Assembly: GCF_036053395.1 (NCBI RefSeq)
Contig: NZ_CP107942.1
Span: forward strand, 372,001 to 436,000
DNA length: 64,000 bases
Reading direction: 5' to 3'
From: Actinoplanes sp. NBC_00393
Lineage (GTDB): Bacteria; Actinomycetota; Actinomycetes; Mycobacteriales; Micromonosporaceae
Positions 8,565 through 18,461 of this stretch are shown one piece after another. Positions within the stretch are counted from its first letter, which is position 1. Each line of letters opens with the position of its first letter. A model generated the notes under the pieces. It saw nothing but the letters and a program-made list of their open reading frames with translations. It was not told the origin of the DNA and did not search any database. Both the position numbers and the translations under genes were made by a program.

Positions 8565-10448
8565 TTACGGCGCGGCGGGGTAGTCGGTCACGTAGACCGG
8601 CTGCCCGACCTTCGTCATGTCCGCGGCCTCACCGACGCCGTTCACCACGTGGTTGATCACGCCGGCGCTGAGGTTGACGGTCATGATGTGGTGCAGCTTG
8701 ACGCCCGGCGTCTGCGGCACCTCGAACCCGTTCTCGGTTTCGATCGACGGGTTGTTCTGGTTGAAGACGTAGACGCCACCGCCGTACAGGGTGTGCTTCT
8801 TGACCCGGTCGCCCACCTTGTAGCCGGCGTAGCCCTTGACCTTGCCGTTCATCCAGTCCGCCTGGGTCGGCGGGTCGTACGGCAGCTCGTTCTGGTAGAG
8901 CACGGTGGTGCCCCGCTCGCCGTTCCAGACGGTGTTGTACTTCTGGAAGTGCTCGACGAACAGGCCGGTCGCCGTCACGTCGTCGCCGTTGATGACCGCG
9001 CCGTACCGGCCGGTGTTGGTACGCCACCGGTCGGTGTCCCCGTTGACGCCCTCGGTGAAGCCCTCGACGCCGTGGTCACCGCGCCACACCCAGGTGTGGT
9101 CGATCAGCACGTCGTCGCTGTTCACCTCGAGCGCGGTGTCGGTCTTGCCGATGTGCGGGCCGCCGACGCGGAAGTAGACGTCGCTCAGCGTCGTCGGGTT
9201 CGACGGGGAGCTGATGCCGAGGCCGTGCTTCTTGCCGACGCGCAGCAGAACCTTCGACTCCTTGGTGCCGGCGTCGATGGTCACGCCGGCGACGATCACG
9301 CCGGGCACGTCCGCGACGTCGATCGGGGTCGAGCCGTTGACCGCGGTCAGGGTCGCGTGACCGATGCCGAGGACGACGGTGTTCGGGCGCCACACCTCGA
9401 TGCTGCGGGCGATGTCGTACACGCCCGGGGTCAGCAGCAGGTGCTTGCCCAGCGCCAGGGCCAGGTTGATCTTGGTGACCGAGTCACCCGGCTTGGCGAT
9501 GTAGAAGTCCGAGAGCGGGATGGTGCGCCCCGGACCGCTCCAGTTCACGCCGCTCGTGTTGCGCTGCGCGGCCGGAACGCGCACCTGGTAACGGCCGGAG
9601 CCGTCGACGAACAGGTACGGCTTCTCCCGGCTGACCGGGGTGGTGTCCAGAGTGGTGTACGGCGGGTTCGGGAACGCCGAGTCGTCCGGCGCGCCGGTGA
9701 CGCCCGCGAACACCTGGTTCCAGACGGCGTTCGACCAGCTCGCGACCTCGCTGTTGCGGGTCAGCCACTGCTGCTGCGAGCCGTTGGTGGTGGCCGGCAG
9801 CTTGGAGTTGGCGATGAAGCCGCCGCTGGCGTACTGCGGGCCGGCGGTGCAGTAGTCCATCAGCGTCAGCGGACCGCCGGTGAACTGGACGCGGCGCATC
9901 GAGACCGCCTGGGAGACGGCCCAGAAGTTGGCGCCCGCCCGGCAGCCGTCCTGCCCGGCGCCGTTGACGTTGACGGTCAGGTTGGAGATGGTGCGCCAGA
10001 AGTTGACCAGCGCGATGCAGTTCGGGTTGGCCGGGTCGGTGCTCAGGCAGCGGTTGTAGACCTCCACCTTGCCGTTGATCACCACGTCGCCGGGGTTCGC
10101 GCCGAGGCCGGTGATCTCGGTGTAGTAGCCGACCTGGAACTGCAGCGGCTTCTCAGCGGTGCCGTACGTCCCGGGCTTGAACAGGAACGCGTACCGCTGC
10201 GTACCCATCTCGTTGTTGACCTGCGCGGCATGCGTGGCGTCCAGCTTGGCCTGGATGTCGGCCAGCGGCATGCTCGGGTCGAAGACGGTCACGTTCGCGC
10301 CGAGGTTCGGGGCGCCGGCGCTCGCCGTCGCGGCGGCGGCCGGCGAGCTGCCGGCGCCGGCAGCGGCGAGGGCCAGGCCGAGAGCGAGCGCTCCGGCGGT
10401 GATGCGGCGCAGTGGGGTACGGCCCATGCGCTCGCGAATTAGGGTCAT
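8565..10448 (-). CDS. Secreted right-handed beta-helix protein (pectate-lyase/GH55-like fold)
   Basis: 627 residues. ATG at 10448 has GAAGGGA upstream. A basic N terminus (MTLIRERMGRTPLRR) and a hydrophobic core ending in AAAATASAGA form a signal peptide, so the protein is exported. The body matches a conserved actinobacterial family, often mislabelled adenylyl cyclase or coagulation factor 5/8 protein. Characteristic stretches are GTYGTAEKPLQFQVGYYTEI, LVNFWRTISNL, SQQQWLTRNSEV, WSNAVWNQVF, LLLTPGVYDI and HTWVWRGDHG. Repeated short G-V-x-I and D-x-x-V turns indicate stacked beta-helix coils as in GH55 and pectate lyases. Activity on a polysaccharide is plausible, but no catalytic residues can be assigned. 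Confidence 0.8.
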   Translation of the reverse strand: MTLIRERMGRTPLRRITAGALALGLALAAAGAGSSPAAAATASAGAPNLGANVTVFDPSMPLADIQAKLDATHAAQVNNEMGTQRYAFLFKPGTYGTAEKPLQFQVGYYTEITGLGANPGDVVINGKVEVYNRCLSTDPANPNCIALVNFWRTISNLTVNVNGAGQDGCRAGANFWAVSQAVSMRRVQFTGGPLTLMDYCTAGPQYASGGFIANSKLPATTNGSQQQWLTRNSEVASWSNAVWNQVFAGVTGAPDDSAFPNPPYTTLDTTPVSREKPYLFVDGSGRYQVRVPAAQRNTSGVNWSGPGRTIPLSDFYIAKPGDSVTKINLALALGKHLLLTPGVYDIARSIEVWRPNTVVLGIGHATLTAVNGSTPIDVADVPGVIVAGVTIDAGTKESKVLLRVGKKHGLGISSPSNPTTLSDVYFRVGGPHIGKTDTALEVNSDDVLIDHTWVWRGDHGVEGFTEGVNGDTDRWRTNTGRYGAVINGDDVTATGLFVEHFQKYNTVWNGERGTTVLYQNELPYDPPTQADWMNGKVKGYAGYKVGDRVKKHTLYGGGVYVFNQNNPSIETENGFEVPQTPGVKLHHIMTVNLSAGVINHVVNGVGEAADMTKVGQPVYVTDYPAAP

Positions 10449-10565
10449 GCGGGGAGTCCCTTCCGGAAACAAGATCGCAATGATCCCGGTCACAGAAGCA
10501 ATCGGCGAACGCCCATGTCAAGAGGGGTGAACCGGCATCCCGGGCATAGTCGGGCAAGGCAGTCA

Positions 10566-10577
10566 GGTTCCGGAACC
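10566..10577. promoter_or_regulatory. Perfect 12-bp palindrome upstream of the beta-helix gene
   Basis: GGTTCCGGAACC lies 118 bases upstream of the beta-helix start and 42 bases past the sortase stop. It could be an operator for the beta-helix gene or part of a terminator for the sortase pair. No second copy was seen in the window. Confidence 0.3.
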
Positions 10578-10618
10578 GCGGTGTCCGATAAGTCCACTGG
10601 AACCGGTCCCGGAATCGC

Positions 10619-11488
10619 TTACGGGGCTCTTCGGGCGAACACCACGACGTTGCTCCGATAGCTCCCCTGCGACCGGTCGAACGTCCCGCCGCAGGTGATC
10701 AGACGAAGCTCCGGACCGTCCACCGGGCCGTAGACGTCGTCGCTCGGGAAGTCGTTCTTCGGGTGTGTGGTCACTTTGGAAACCACGAACTCGGCTGCGG
10801 TACCGTCGGTACGCCGTACCGAAATGCGGTCGCCGCGCCGCAACTCGCGCAACCGGTAGAACACTGCCGGGCCCTCGCGTGCCGTGTCCACATGCCCGAC
10901 CAGCACCGCGGCGCCGGACTCGCCCGGCGAGGGCGCGTTCTTGTACCAGCCGGCCGGGGCGTCGGCGCGCAGTGGCGGGACGTCGATGGTCCCGTCGCGG
11001 CGCAGGCCGACCGCCGTGACGGGTGTACGCAACTTGATTGCCGGAATGTCGAGCCGGACGGGCGCCGACCGCTTCATGGTGTCCTTCTTGACTGCGGCGG
11101 CGCGCGAGGGAGGTGCCGGAACCGGTTCGGCGGCCTCCGAAAGCGGGGCCGAGGCAAAGGCTGCCGGCGGCGGCTCCGGCTCGGCGACGGGTGGCGGCAG
11201 GCCGTCCTCGATCCGGAACCCCATCGCGGTGGTCACCGTCCCGAGCACCGCCAGCAGCAGCGCGAACGCTGCTGCCCGGCGGTCACGCACCCAAGACCGC
11301 GCCGGCCGGGCCCACGGCGGCGGAGCCTTGCGCCGGACGTCATCCACCCACTGCGGCCGAGCCTCGCGCCGGACGTCATCCACCCACTGCGGCCGAGCCT
11401 CGCGCCGGACGTCATCCACCCACTGCGGCCGAGCCTCGCGCCGGACGTCATCAGCCCACCTCAGCGGGGGAGGGCGCCGTGCGTTCAT
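10619..11488 (-). CDS. Class F sortase with a repeated cytoplasmic N terminus
   Basis: 289 residues. One membrane segment at about 72-90 precedes an extracellular Pro-rich stretch and the sortase fold. Catalytic residues are visible: H199 in VGHVDT, C266 in LITCGG and R278 in SYRSNVVVF. The short domain and single N-terminal anchor fit class F of actinobacteria. The cytoplasmic N terminus is unusual: four 12-residue repeats of [R/Q]W[A/V]DDVRREARP cover 10-57. The gene starts 3 bases after the stop of the upstream two-membrane-segment protein, so the pair is probably one transcript with coupled translation. No LPXTG substrate is encoded next to it. Confidence 0.9.
   Translation of the reverse strand: MNARRPPPLRWADDVRREARPQWVDDVRREARPQWVDDVRREARPQWVDDVRRKAPPPWARPARSWVRDRRAAAFALLLAVLGTVTTAMGFRIEDGLPPPVAEPEPPPAAFASAPLSEAAEPVPAPPSRAAAVKKDTMKRSAPVRLDIPAIKLRTPVTAVGLRRDGTIDVPPLRADAPAGWYKNAPSPGESGAAVLVGHVDTAREGPAVFYRLRELRRGDRISVRRTDGTAAEFVVSKVTTHPKNDFPSDDVYGPVDGPELRLITCGGTFDRSQGSYRSNVVVFARRAP
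11314..11458 (-). repeat. 36-bp tandem repeat, 4 copies, in the sortase gene
   Basis: Units beginning ACTGCGGCCGAGCC recur at 11350, 11386 and 11422, with a diverged copy at about 11314. The three right-hand units are almost identical at the DNA level, so the expansion is recent. They encode the WVDDVRREARPQ repeats. Confidence 0.9.
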
Positions 11489-11491
11489 CCG

Positions 11492-11911
11492 TCAGCCGCG
11501 TCCCGGGCGCCGGAACGCGTAGCCGGCCGTGCCCATCGCCGCGGTCAGCAGGAACGCGCCGGTCACCAGCAGCGCCAGCTTGCGGCCACTGACCCCGCTG
11601 CCACCACCGGCGTCCACCCCACCGGACGGCGTCCGGGTGGAGACCGGGTCGGTCGGCGTCCGGGTCGGCTCCTCGGTCTCCGGGTCGGTCTCGCCCGGGT
11701 CGGGTGGCAGGGTCCCGGACGGCGTCGGCGCGACGGGTGACGGACTGTCCGGCGGCAGTGAGCCGGACGGCACGGCGGAGGCGGACGGCCCCGGCTGGCC
11801 GCCGGTGTTGTTGCCCTCGTCATCCGGGCTGCAGGAGGCCAGCACCACGAAGAGGAGAATCAGTCCCAGCAGGATCCCGACGCCGACGGTGGTGAGCCAG
11901 TTCCGATTCAT
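11492..11911 (-). CDS. Lipobox-bearing two-membrane-segment protein preceding sortase
   Basis: 139 residues. ATG at 11911 follows GGAGG. An N-terminal hydrophobic segment (VGVGILLGLILLFVVLASC) ends in a lipobox-like LASC with Cys27. Then comes an acidic Pro/Thr/Ser segment of about 70 residues and a second hydrophobic segment (LALLVTGAFLLTAAMGTAGYAF) followed by a basic tail RRPGRG. The C-terminal hydrophobic-plus-basic end looks like a sorting-signal tail but has no LPXTG motif before it; the preceding residues are GGGSGVSGRK. Position directly upstream of a class F sortase suggests a functional link, as partner or atypical substrate. That is inference. Confidence 0.75.
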   Translation of the reverse strand: MNRNWLTTVGVGILLGLILLFVVLASCSPDDEGNNTGGQPGPSASAVPSGSLPPDSPSPVAPTPSGTLPPDPGETDPETEEPTRTPTDPVSTRTPSGGVDAGGGSGVSGRKLALLVTGAFLLTAAMGTAGYAFRRPGRG

Positions 11912-11993
11912 CTGTGCCTCCGGATGCGGCGGCGCGGGGGCCACCCACATTATCGGCCGGTGAACAAACCCGCATATCGGTGTCGGTGATCGG

Positions 11994-12608
11994 TCACTTC
12001 GGAGCTTCGACTGTTCTCAGGTACCCGCCGAGTACCCGTTTCAGCTCCACCGCAAGCGCGGGCCGTTCCTCCTCGGGTGCGGCGACCACGAGTGGCACCA
12101 TCGCCTGGAAGATCTGCACCAGCACCCGCGCGCTGCGGACGCGGTCCGCGTCCGGCTGCTCCGGGGCCCGCGTGGCCAGGATCGCTTCGATCCGGCCGAG
12201 CAGTGCGCCCTGGATCGGCCCGGCCGCGGCGGCCAGGTCGGGCGGCATGTCAGGGCGGGCGAAGAGCGCCTTGAACCCGGGATTGTCCACGTTGAACGCG
12301 AGGATCGGATCGACCACCCGGTCCAGCAGCTCGTCGAGCGGGAGGGCCGCGAGGTCCCCGTCGAACGCGGCCCGGTGCGCGATTCCCATCTCGGCGACGA
12401 ATCGGTCCGCGAGAGCCTGGGCCAGGGCTGTCTTGTTCGGAAAGAACTGGTACAGCGAGCCGGGCGAGATGCCCGCCGTCGCGGCGATCGCGTTGGTGGT
12501 GGCACGCTCGTAGCCCACCTGGGCGAAGACGCCGGCCGCGGCGTCGAGGATCTCGGCGATCCGCCGCTCGCCCCGCGCCTGCCGGCGGCGCGGACGTTCG
12601 TCGGGCAT
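11994..12608 (-). CDS. TetR-family repressor of the adjacent MMPL pump
   Basis: 204 residues. ATG at 12608 follows AAGGAG. The N-terminal helix-turn-helix is clear: EILDAAAGVFAQVGYERATT, then IAATAGISPGSLYQFFPNKTAL. The C-terminal ligand domain (from about 75) includes a TetR_C-type segment with NPGFKALFARPDMPPDLAAA. It is divergent from the MMPL gene, and the shared 85-base spacer holds a perfect 16-bp palindrome immediately before its ribosome-binding site. It is therefore expected to repress itself and the pump, with a hydrophobic pump substrate as likely inducer. Confidence 0.9.
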   Translation of the reverse strand: MPDERPRRRQARGERRIAEILDAAAGVFAQVGYERATTNAIAATAGISPGSLYQFFPNKTALAQALADRFVAEMGIAHRAAFDGDLAALPLDELLDRVVDPILAFNVDNPGFKALFARPDMPPDLAAAAGPIQGALLGRIEAILATRAPEQPDADRVRSARVLVQIFQAMVPLVVAAPEEERPALAVELKRVLGGYLRTVEAPK

Positions 12609-12626
12609 GGACACTCCTTGCAAAAC

Positions 12627-12642
12627 ACGAGCGATCGCTCGT
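12627..12642. promoter_or_regulatory. TetR operator, perfect 16-bp palindrome
   Basis: ACGAGCGATCGCTCGT lies 19 bases upstream of the tetR start and 52 bases upstream of the MMPL start, in the only spacer between these divergent genes. Position and symmetry are those of a TetR-family operator. Confidence 0.8.
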
Positions 12643-12659
12643 ATTGTGGCCGTCAAACA

Positions 12660-12673
12660 CGAGTCGTTGCTCG
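12660..12673. promoter_or_regulatory. Second, imperfect copy of the TetR operator
   Basis: CGAGTCGTTGCTCG keeps the outer CGAG/CTCG arms of the primary operator and lies 20 bases before the MMPL start. The two centres are about 32 bp apart, close to three helical turns, so both could be bound on one face of the DNA. Confidence 0.5.
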
Positions 12674-12693
12674 CAAAATAGCAGGAGACCCCG

Positions 12694-14838
12694 ATGACCC
12701 GTCGCCGGGCCAGGTGGACCCTGGCCGTTGCCGCCCTGCTCACCGTCCTCTCCGCGATCCTCGCCGCCGGGGTGCTCGACCGGCTCTCGCTCAACCGGTT
12801 CGAAGCGCCCGGCGCCGAGTCCATGCGGGCCCGGGCTGCGCTAGCCGGGCAGTTCGGCACCGGAAGCCCCAATCTGACCCTGCTGGTGACCGCAACTGCC
12901 GGCACTGTGGACAGTCCCGCCGTGGTCGCCGCCGGACAGGCCCTCACCGAGGAACTGGCCGGGCGACCGGGAGTGGCCGACGTCTGGTCCTACTGGAGCA
13001 CCGGCAACCTGGGCACGCTGCGCAGCGACGATGCCCGGCAGGCGCTGGTGCTCGCGTGGCTGCCCGGGGACGCGGATCACGTACGCCGCGACGTCCTGCC
13101 CACCCTCACGCCGGCGTTCACCCGGGCGGACGGCACGATCACTGTGCAGGTCGGGGGTGGGGACGAGGTCTTCCGTACCGTCATGCAGCAGGCCCGGGCC
13201 GACTTCCTGCGCGCCGAACTGATCGTCCTCCCGCTGGTGTTCGTGCTGCTCTGCGTGGTGTTCCGGCGCCCGGCGGCCGCGGCGGTCACGCTCGGGGCGG
13301 GGATCTTCGCGGTGCTCGGGTCGCTCGCTCTGCTGCGCGGTGTCGTCGAGTTCGTCGAGATCTCCACGTTCGCGTCGAACATCGCGCTGGTCATGGGGAT
13401 CGGCCTCGGGGTCGACTACGGCCTGTTCATGATCTTCCGGTTCGGGGAGGAGCTGCGCGCCGGCGCGACGGTCACCGAGGCGGTCCGGCGCAGCAGGCGC
13501 TTCGCCGGGCGTACCGTGATCTTCTCGGCCGCCACGGTCGCCGCGTCCCTCGCCGTGCTGCTGCTCTTCCCCTTCCCCTTCCTCGCGTCGTTCGCCTACG
13601 CCGGCATCGCTGTGGTGCTGGCCGCCGCGCTCGCCGCGACGGTGTTCCTGCCGGCAGCGCTCACGCTGCTCGGCCGCCGCGCGCAGCCTGCGGCGCGCGG
13701 CGACGGCACTTTCTGGCACGGCCTGGCTGTGCGGGTCATGAAGAAACCGATCCGGTACGGCGGAAGCGCCCTCGCCGTCCTGCTGCTTCTCGGCGCGCCG
13801 CTGCTCGGGATCCGGTTCGGCCTGCCCGACGACCGGGTGCTGCCCGCTTCCGCGCCGGTCCGCCAGATGTACGACGACATCCGCGCCGGCTTCCCCCAGG
13901 AGGAGGCCGACGCCCTGCAGATCGTCGCGGCCCCGATGGCGGACCTCGATTCCTACGCTGCGGCTCTCTCCCGCCTGACCGGGGTGGTTCGCGTCGACTC
14001 CGCCGCCGGCTCGTTCACCGCCGGCGCCCCGGTGCCCGGCATCGACCCCGCCCGCTTCACTGGCTCCGGTGGCACCTGGCTCTCCGTCGTCCCGTCCAGC
14101 GCCGCCCTCGAAACGGACGCCACTGCGCTGGTCGCCGCCGTCCGGGCCGTCCCCGCGCCCGCCCCGGTCGACGTCGGCGGCTACCCGGCCGACCTGGCCG
14201 ACTACCGCGCCGGCGTGCTGGACCGGCTGCCGCTGATCGGCGCCGCGATCCTGATCGTCACCTTCATCGTCCTGTTCCTGATGACCGGCAGCGTCGTCGC
14301 CCCGCTGAAGGCCGCCGCACTCAACCTGCTCAGCCTGTCGGTGATGTTCGGCGCGCTGGTCTTCGTCTTCCAGCAGGGCAACTTCGCCGGGCTGCTCGGG
14401 TTCACGCCGACCGGTTCGATCGAGCCGAGCATCCCGATCCTGATGTTCTGCGTCGCGTGGGGGCTGTCGATGGACTACGAGGTCTTCCTGCTGGCCCGGA
14501 TCAAGGAGGAGTACGACCGCACCGGCGACCCGTACGCCGCTGTCCCCGCCGGCATCGCCCGCAGCGCGCCGCTGGTCACCGCCGCCGCGGTCATCCTGGC
14601 CGCGTCGTTCGCGGCGTACGCCACCGGCCGCGTCGTCTTCCTCCAACAGCTCGGCATCGGCATGGCCCTCGCTGTGCTCGTCGACGCCACGCTGGTCCGC
14701 GGCGTGCTGATGCCGGCTTTCCTGCGGCTGGCCGGAGACGCCAACTGGTGGGCGCCGGCTCCGCTGCGCCGCCTGCAGCAGCGGCTCGGCCGGATCGAGC
14801 CGCCGCTGCCGGCCGAGCCGGTCAGAGCACCTGGATGA
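12694..14838 (+). CDS. MMPL-family RND transporter
   Basis: 714 residues. ATG at 12694 follows AGGAGA. Layout is that of MMPL proteins: membrane segment 1 at about 10-27, an extracytoplasmic domain of about 140 residues, a first bundle of five membrane segments (about 170-330), segment 7 near 355-375, a second extracytoplasmic loop, and a last bundle (about 510-690). Conserved features include GIGLGVDYGLFMIFRFGEEL in the first bundle and AWGLSMDYEVFLLARIKEEY in the second, with the paired Asp-Tyr motifs used for proton coupling. It probably exports lipids or hydrophobic drugs. Regulated by the divergent TetR gene. Confidence 0.92.
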   Translation: MTRRRARWTLAVAALLTVLSAILAAGVLDRLSLNRFEAPGAESMRARAALAGQFGTGSPNLTLLVTATAGTVDSPAVVAAGQALTEELAGRPGVADVWSYWSTGNLGTLRSDDARQALVLAWLPGDADHVRRDVLPTLTPAFTRADGTITVQVGGGDEVFRTVMQQARADFLRAELIVLPLVFVLLCVVFRRPAAAAVTLGAGIFAVLGSLALLRGVVEFVEISTFASNIALVMGIGLGVDYGLFMIFRFGEELRAGATVTEAVRRSRRFAGRTVIFSAATVAASLAVLLLFPFPFLASFAYAGIAVVLAAALAATVFLPAALTLLGRRAQPAARGDGTFWHGLAVRVMKKPIRYGGSALAVLLLLGAPLLGIRFGLPDDRVLPASAPVRQMYDDIRAGFPQEEADALQIVAAPMADLDSYAAALSRLTGVVRVDSAAGSFTAGAPVPGIDPARFTGSGGTWLSVVPSSAALETDATALVAAVRAVPAPAPVDVGGYPADLADYRAGVLDRLPLIGAAILIVTFIVLFLMTGSVVAPLKAAALNLLSLSVMFGALVFVFQQGNFAGLLGFTPTGSIEPSIPILMFCVAWGLSMDYEVFLLARIKEEYDRTGDPYAAVPAGIARSAPLVTAAAVILAASFAAYATGRVVFLQQLGIGMALAVLVDATLVRGVLMPAFLRLAGDANWWAPAPLRRLQQRLGRIEPPLPAEPVRAPG

Positions 14839-15442
14839 GCAGGTAGGCGTAGATCGCCTGGGTCACCACACCGGCCGAACCCAGCACGATCGCCAGCGTC
14901 CCGTCACGGCGTGCCGGCGACCCCGGCCCCGACCCGCGCAGCTCCCGCAGCCCCATCAGAATCGCGAAGATCGAGCACAGCAGCAGCGGGTTGATCACCA
15001 GGCTGACCGCTCCGACCATGACCGTTCGGCGCGAAGCGGACATCCGGCCCGTGACCGGCTCCGGCACAGCCACCGGCAGCGGAGTCGTATATCCCAACTG
15101 CTCGGACACGGCATCCACCGGCTGGGACAGAAAGGCGGACCCGTACCCCGGTGAAGCAGCCGGCAGCGGTGCCGCCGGCGTGGTGATGGACGGCGCCGTG
15201 ATCTCCGCCGAGGCCGGCGCGAACAGCTCGCCACCTGCGGCTTCGCCAGTATGCGGCCCCGGCACCGGCTCGCCGATCGGCTTGGTCGCCGGCCCGCCCC
15301 GCCACCCGGCCGAGATGGTGGTCGGCGGGGCAGCGGGCGCGCCGGGCTGGACATGCGAGGTCCACTCCTGGCCGTCCCACCAGCGGAGGGCGGGCAGGCC
15401 GCTGGGGTCGGCGTACCATCCGGCGGGCGCGGGGCTGCTCAT
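14822..15442 (-). CDS. DUF2510-domain membrane protein
   Basis: 206 residues. ATG at 15442 follows GAAGGAC. The N terminus APAGWYADPSGLPALRWWDGQEWT is a DUF2510 motif, a short Trp-rich module typical of actinobacterial membrane proteins. After about 90 residues of Pro/Ala-rich linker come two hydrophobic segments (VGAVSLVINPLLLCSIFAILMG and the C-terminal GSAGVVTQAIYAYLLIQVL), as in DUF4190-like proteins. Its 3' end overlaps the convergent MMPL gene by 17 bases. Function unknown. Confidence 0.85.
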   Translation of the reverse strand: MSSPAPAGWYADPSGLPALRWWDGQEWTSHVQPGAPAAPPTTISAGWRGGPATKPIGEPVPGPHTGEAAGGELFAPASAEITAPSITTPAAPLPAASPGYGSAFLSQPVDAVSEQLGYTTPLPVAVPEPVTGRMSASRRTVMVGAVSLVINPLLLCSIFAILMGLRELRGSGPGSPARRDGTLAIVLGSAGVVTQAIYAYLLIQVL

Positions 15443-16108
15443 GGGCGCGTCCTTCTCTGACTGCGGGAGAGGCCGTAGTTCCCGATCGGCGCAGCACGCC
15501 CCAGCCTGAGAAAACCTTCCGTGGTACGCGTGACGCAAAGTCCCCGCCGCACCAAGCGACCACCCACATGGAGACGCCCCAGCGCCCCCGCCGGGCTTAC
15601 CCTCCACCTCCAGCTGACAACCACCGCTGCCTCCGCGCCCACGACACAGCCCTGGCCGTCAGCCGGCTCGGCCGGCTGACGCCGAGCGTTGCCTCCGCGC
15701 CCGGGACACAGCCGTGGCGGTCAGCCGGTTCGGCCGGCTGACGCCGAGTGTTGCCTCCGGGCCCGGGATGCAGCTGTGGCGGTCAGCTGGTTCGGCCGGC
15801 TGACGGTGAGTGTTGCTTCCGGGCCCGGGAGGCAGCCGTGGCGGTCAGCCGGTGCGGCCGGCTGACGGTGAGTGTTGCTTCCGGGCCCGGGAGGCAGCCG
15901 TGGCGGTCAGCCGGTGCGGCCGGCTGACGGTGAGTGTTGCTTCCGGGGGCGGGAGGCAGCTGTGGGGGTCAGCCGGTGCGGTCGGCTGACGGTGAGTGTT
16001 GCTTCCGGGGGCGGGAGGCAGCTGTGGCGGTCAGCTGGGGGTGGCCGGCTGACGCCGGGGGCTGCTTCAGAGGCCGTTCGGCAGCACCGGGCGTCAGCCG
16101 GGGTCGAG
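15443..16108. other. Repeat-filled interval between DUF2510 and M28 genes
   Basis: The first 215 bases should hold the promoter of the DUF2510 gene; no clear gene is visible. The rest (15658-16100) is an array of 62-bp repeats ending 9 bases short of the aminopeptidase stop codon. Open frames through the array are translated repeats without ribosome-binding sites. Confidence 0.75.
15658..16100. repeat. 62-bp intergenic tandem repeat array, 7 units
   Basis: Units begin with GTCAGC at 15658, 15720, 15782, 15844, 15906, 15968 and 16030, spaced exactly 62 bp, with a last partial unit at 16093. Each unit holds two inverted repeats: GTCAGCCGG/CCGGCTGAC and a TTCCGGGCCCGGGAGGC hairpin. The units at 15844 and 15906 are almost identical. 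The array directly follows the M28 gene. The same family recurs at 48062-48424. There are no unique spacers, so it is not CRISPR. Confidence 0.9.
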
Positions 16109-17677
<1,569 letters not shown>

Positions 17678-18451
17678 CTATCTGGCTGCCTTCTTGGCCA
17701 GCTGGATCTGCTCGTACACCTTGGTCCGCAGCTCGACGAAGCGAGGGTCGGCCCGGGTGTGCAGCTGGTCCCGCTCGGCCGGCAGGTCGATGACCAGCTC
17801 GTCCTGCACCACGGTCGGCGACGAGGAGAGCATGACGACCCGCTGCCCCAGGTACACCGACTCGTCGATGTCGTGGGTGACGAACAGGATGGTCACGTTC
17901 AGCCGTTTCCACAGTGACCGGACCAGGTCCTCGAGGTCGGCGCGGGTCTGCGCGTCGACCGCCGCGAACGGCTCGTCCATCAGCAGGGTCTGCGGTTCGT
18001 ACGCCACCGCGCGCGCGATCGCTACCCGCTGCTGCATGCCGCCGGAGAGCTGCCACGGGTACGCCGACTCGGTCCCGGTCAGCCCGACGGCGTCCAGCGC
18101 CTCGTCCACCAGCTCCTTGCGACGATTACGAGCCACCTTCTTCTGCTTGAGCGGCAGCTCCACGTTGTCCCGCACGCTCATCCAGGGGAACAGGCTGCGC
18201 CCGTATTCCTGGAAGACCACCGCCATGCCAGGCGGTGGACCGTCCACCGCCTTGCCGTTGACCCGCACGTCGCCGCCGGTCGGGTCGAGCAGTCCGGAGA
18301 TGCAGCGCAGCAGGGTCGTCTTGCCGCAGCCGGACGGCCCGACCAGACAGACCAGGTCGCCGCTGTCCACGGTGAACGTGAGGTCGCGGAGTGCCTCCAC
18401 CTCCCGGGAACCGGACCGGTAGACCTTCCGCAGGCCCTTCACCTCGAGCAT
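17678..18451 (-). CDS. ABC importer ATPase (SsuB/TauB/NrtD type)
   Basis: 257 residues. Walker A GPSGCGKTT, Q-loop FQEYGRSLFPW, signature LSGGMQQR, Walker B LLMDEPFAAVD and switch His in VTHDID are all intact. The sequence is closest to the nitrate/sulfonate/taurine branch. It is the last gene of the four-gene importer operon, 10 bases after the second permease. It energises uptake through the two permeases encoded upstream. Confidence 0.93.
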   Translation of the reverse strand: MLEVKGLRKVYRSGSREVEALRDLTFTVDSGDLVCLVGPSGCGKTTLLRCISGLLDPTGGDVRVNGKAVDGPPPGMAVVFQEYGRSLFPWMSVRDNVELPLKQKKVARNRRKELVDEALDAVGLTGTESAYPWQLSGGMQQRVAIARAVAYEPQTLLMDEPFAAVDAQTRADLEDLVRSLWKRLNVTILFVTHDIDESVYLGQRVVMLSSSPTVVQDELVIDLPAERDQLHTRADPRFVELRTKVYEQIQLAKKAAR

Positions 18452-18461
18452 CGTCGACCTC

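Noticed and set aside
11492..11911. Classical LPXTG sortase substrate
   Set aside because: The C terminus has the hydrophobic and basic parts but no LPXTG-like motif before them.
12841..14646. 601-codon minus-strand frame opposite the MMPL gene
   Set aside because: Antisense shadow of an intact membrane transporter; Glu/Arg/Gly-rich and without start signals.
15658..16100. Possible CRISPR array
   Set aside because: Units are contiguous 62-bp tandem copies with no unique spacers and no cas genes nearby.
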